A stretch of 64,000 nt of DNA from Hansschlegelia beijingensis (GTDB lineage Bacteria; Pseudomonadota; Alphaproteobacteria; Rhizobiales; Methylopilaceae). The translations under genes were made by a program, and so were the position numbers. The DNA lies in the NCBI RefSeq assembly GCF_014196425.1, contig NZ_JACIDR010000002.1, positions 620,001 through 684,000 on the forward strand. The letters run 5' to 3'. This document shows positions 63,372 through 64,000 of this stretch, piece by piece. A model generated the notes under the pieces. The model made no database searches. It had not been told where the DNA came from and worked only from the letters and a program-made list of their open reading frames with translations. Positions within the stretch are counted from its first letter, which is position 1. Every line of letters starts with the position of its first letter.

Positions 63372-64000
63372 CTACTCGCGCGGCGGAAGCTCTTCGGCGG
63401 GCTCGATGTCCGGCTCGGCCGGCGCGGTGGGCTGGTGCGGGAAGCCTTCGATCGAACCGAGGGGCTTGGCGTCGCGCTTGATCTCGATCGGGCTCGTCAC
63501 CCAGGCGGTCATCAGCTCCGCGAGCGAGCGCAGCGCATGCATGTGGATGCGCTCATAGCCGTGGCTCGCGTCGACGCCGAAGGTGGCGAGCGCCGTCCGC
63601 ACGTCGGCCCCGGCCTCGATGGCTGAGGCGCTGTCGGAGCGGTAGTAGCGGAACACGTCGCGCTGGTGGCGGATGTCGTGCTCGCGCGCCAGCCGGATCA
63701 GGTCATGCGTCAGGTGGTAGTCGAAGGGGCCGGTCTGGTCCGCCATCGCGATCGTGACGCCGAACTCATCGCTCGCCTGCCCCGGAGCGGTCGTGCCGTT
63801 GTCGATGGTCACCATAGCGGCGACGTCATTCGGCAGCACCGCGGAGGCGCCGACGCCGACCTCCTCGGCGATGGAGAGCACCCACCAGGTGTCGACCGGC
63901 GGCTTCACGCCCGACTCGATCACGGCTTTCAGCGTCGCCAGCAGAATGGCGACCCCGGCCTTGTCGTCGAGATGGCGCGAGACGATGAAGCCATTGTCGA
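63372..64000 (-). CDS. M42-type metallopeptidase (partial, N-terminus off the window)
   Basis: About 209 residues of an M42/M20-clan di-zinc peptidase; the 5' part is beyond the right edge. A bridging-metal Asp is visible in SRHLDDKAGV, the catalytic Glu pair in SIAEEVGVGAS, and the downstream TIDNGTTAP and HASHGYERIH-type His segments. M42 enzymes act as aminopeptidases on peptides; the specific substrate is unknown. It ends 8 bp after tadC on the opposite strand. A Pro/Glu-rich tail (about the last 25 residues) is unusual. Confidence 0.78.
   Translation of the reverse strand, partial: DNGFIVSRHLDDKAGVAILLATLKAVIESGVKPPVDTWWVLSIAEEVGVGASAVLPNDVAAMVTIDNGTTAPGQASDEFGVTIAMADQTGPFDYHLTHDLIRLAREHDIRHQRDVFRYYRSDSASAIEAGADVRTALATFGVDASHGYERIHMHALRSLAELMTAWVTSPIEIKRDAKPLGSIEGFPHQPTAPAEPDIEPAEELPPRE

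Overview
The window is a 64 kb stretch of very GC-rich chromosome from an alphaproteobacterium, most likely of the Hyphomicrobiales (Rhizobiales). This rests on gene content and order: a DUF2948-hisD-UPF0262-phosphatase run, a bioBFDAZ operon with BioZ, a CpaA-F/TadBC pilus cluster, and dapF/mtaB/ftsY close together. A formate-THF ligase gene would fit a methylotroph but does not prove it. I see no rRNA, tRNA, CRISPR array, insertion sequence or phage gene, and no recognisable transcription-factor gene. The species cannot be named from this sequence.

Layout. 1-4.1 kb: histidine/housekeeping operon on the minus strand, then a divergent MHS-type transporter. 4.2-11.2 kb: nth, a DUF2244 protein, a 54-residue membrane protein, galE, a membrane c-di-GMP phosphodiesterase with a dead GGDEF domain, argB and a HAD nucleotidase. 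11.2-19.6 kb: a surface-polysaccharide locus, with a minus-strand arm (ThDP enzyme, SDR, KpsS-like) and a plus-strand arm (single-domain KpsC-like, LTA-synthase-like phosphoglycerol transferase, Wza-type lipoprotein). 19.6-27.5 kb: an M20 amidohydrolase, then the minus-strand biotin operon bioB-F-D-A-Z, a pirin and a DUF3016 protein. 27.5-31.3 kb: a TonB-dependent siderophore receptor and an MFS siderophore permease behind a structured leader. 31.2-39 kb: ftsY, mtaB, an MFS exporter, dapF, ffh, rpsP and rimM, with palindromic mosaics around rpsP.

39-49.2 kb holds the most unusual locus: three minus-strand genes with touching or overlapping ends encode a 2536-residue single-module reducing polyketide synthase (KS-AT-DH-MT-ER-KR-ACP, no thioesterase), an alpha-oxoamine synthase and a GNAT-fold acyltransferase. 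The order suggests that the PKS builds a reduced chain, the PLP enzyme releases it by decarboxylative condensation with an amino acid, and the GNAT enzyme N-acylates the product. The result would be a sphingoid or ceramide-like lipid made from a polyketide. The layout parallels fungal FUM1 (PKS) and FUM8 (oxoamine synthase) of fumonisin biosynthesis. The product is inference.

49.5-53 kb: a small helical protein, a DMT permease, formate-THF ligase and a small membrane protein. 53.3-63.4 kb: a Tad/Flp pilus cluster with two nearly identical Flp pilins flanking a convergent minus-strand gene for a stand-alone secretin N-domain protein, followed by cpaA, cpaB, cpaC, cpaD, cpaE, cpaF, tadB and tadC. 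Candidate CtrA boxes lie before flp2 and cpaB. The right edge cuts an M42-type peptidase gene and the left edge cuts a low-molecular-weight phosphatase gene.
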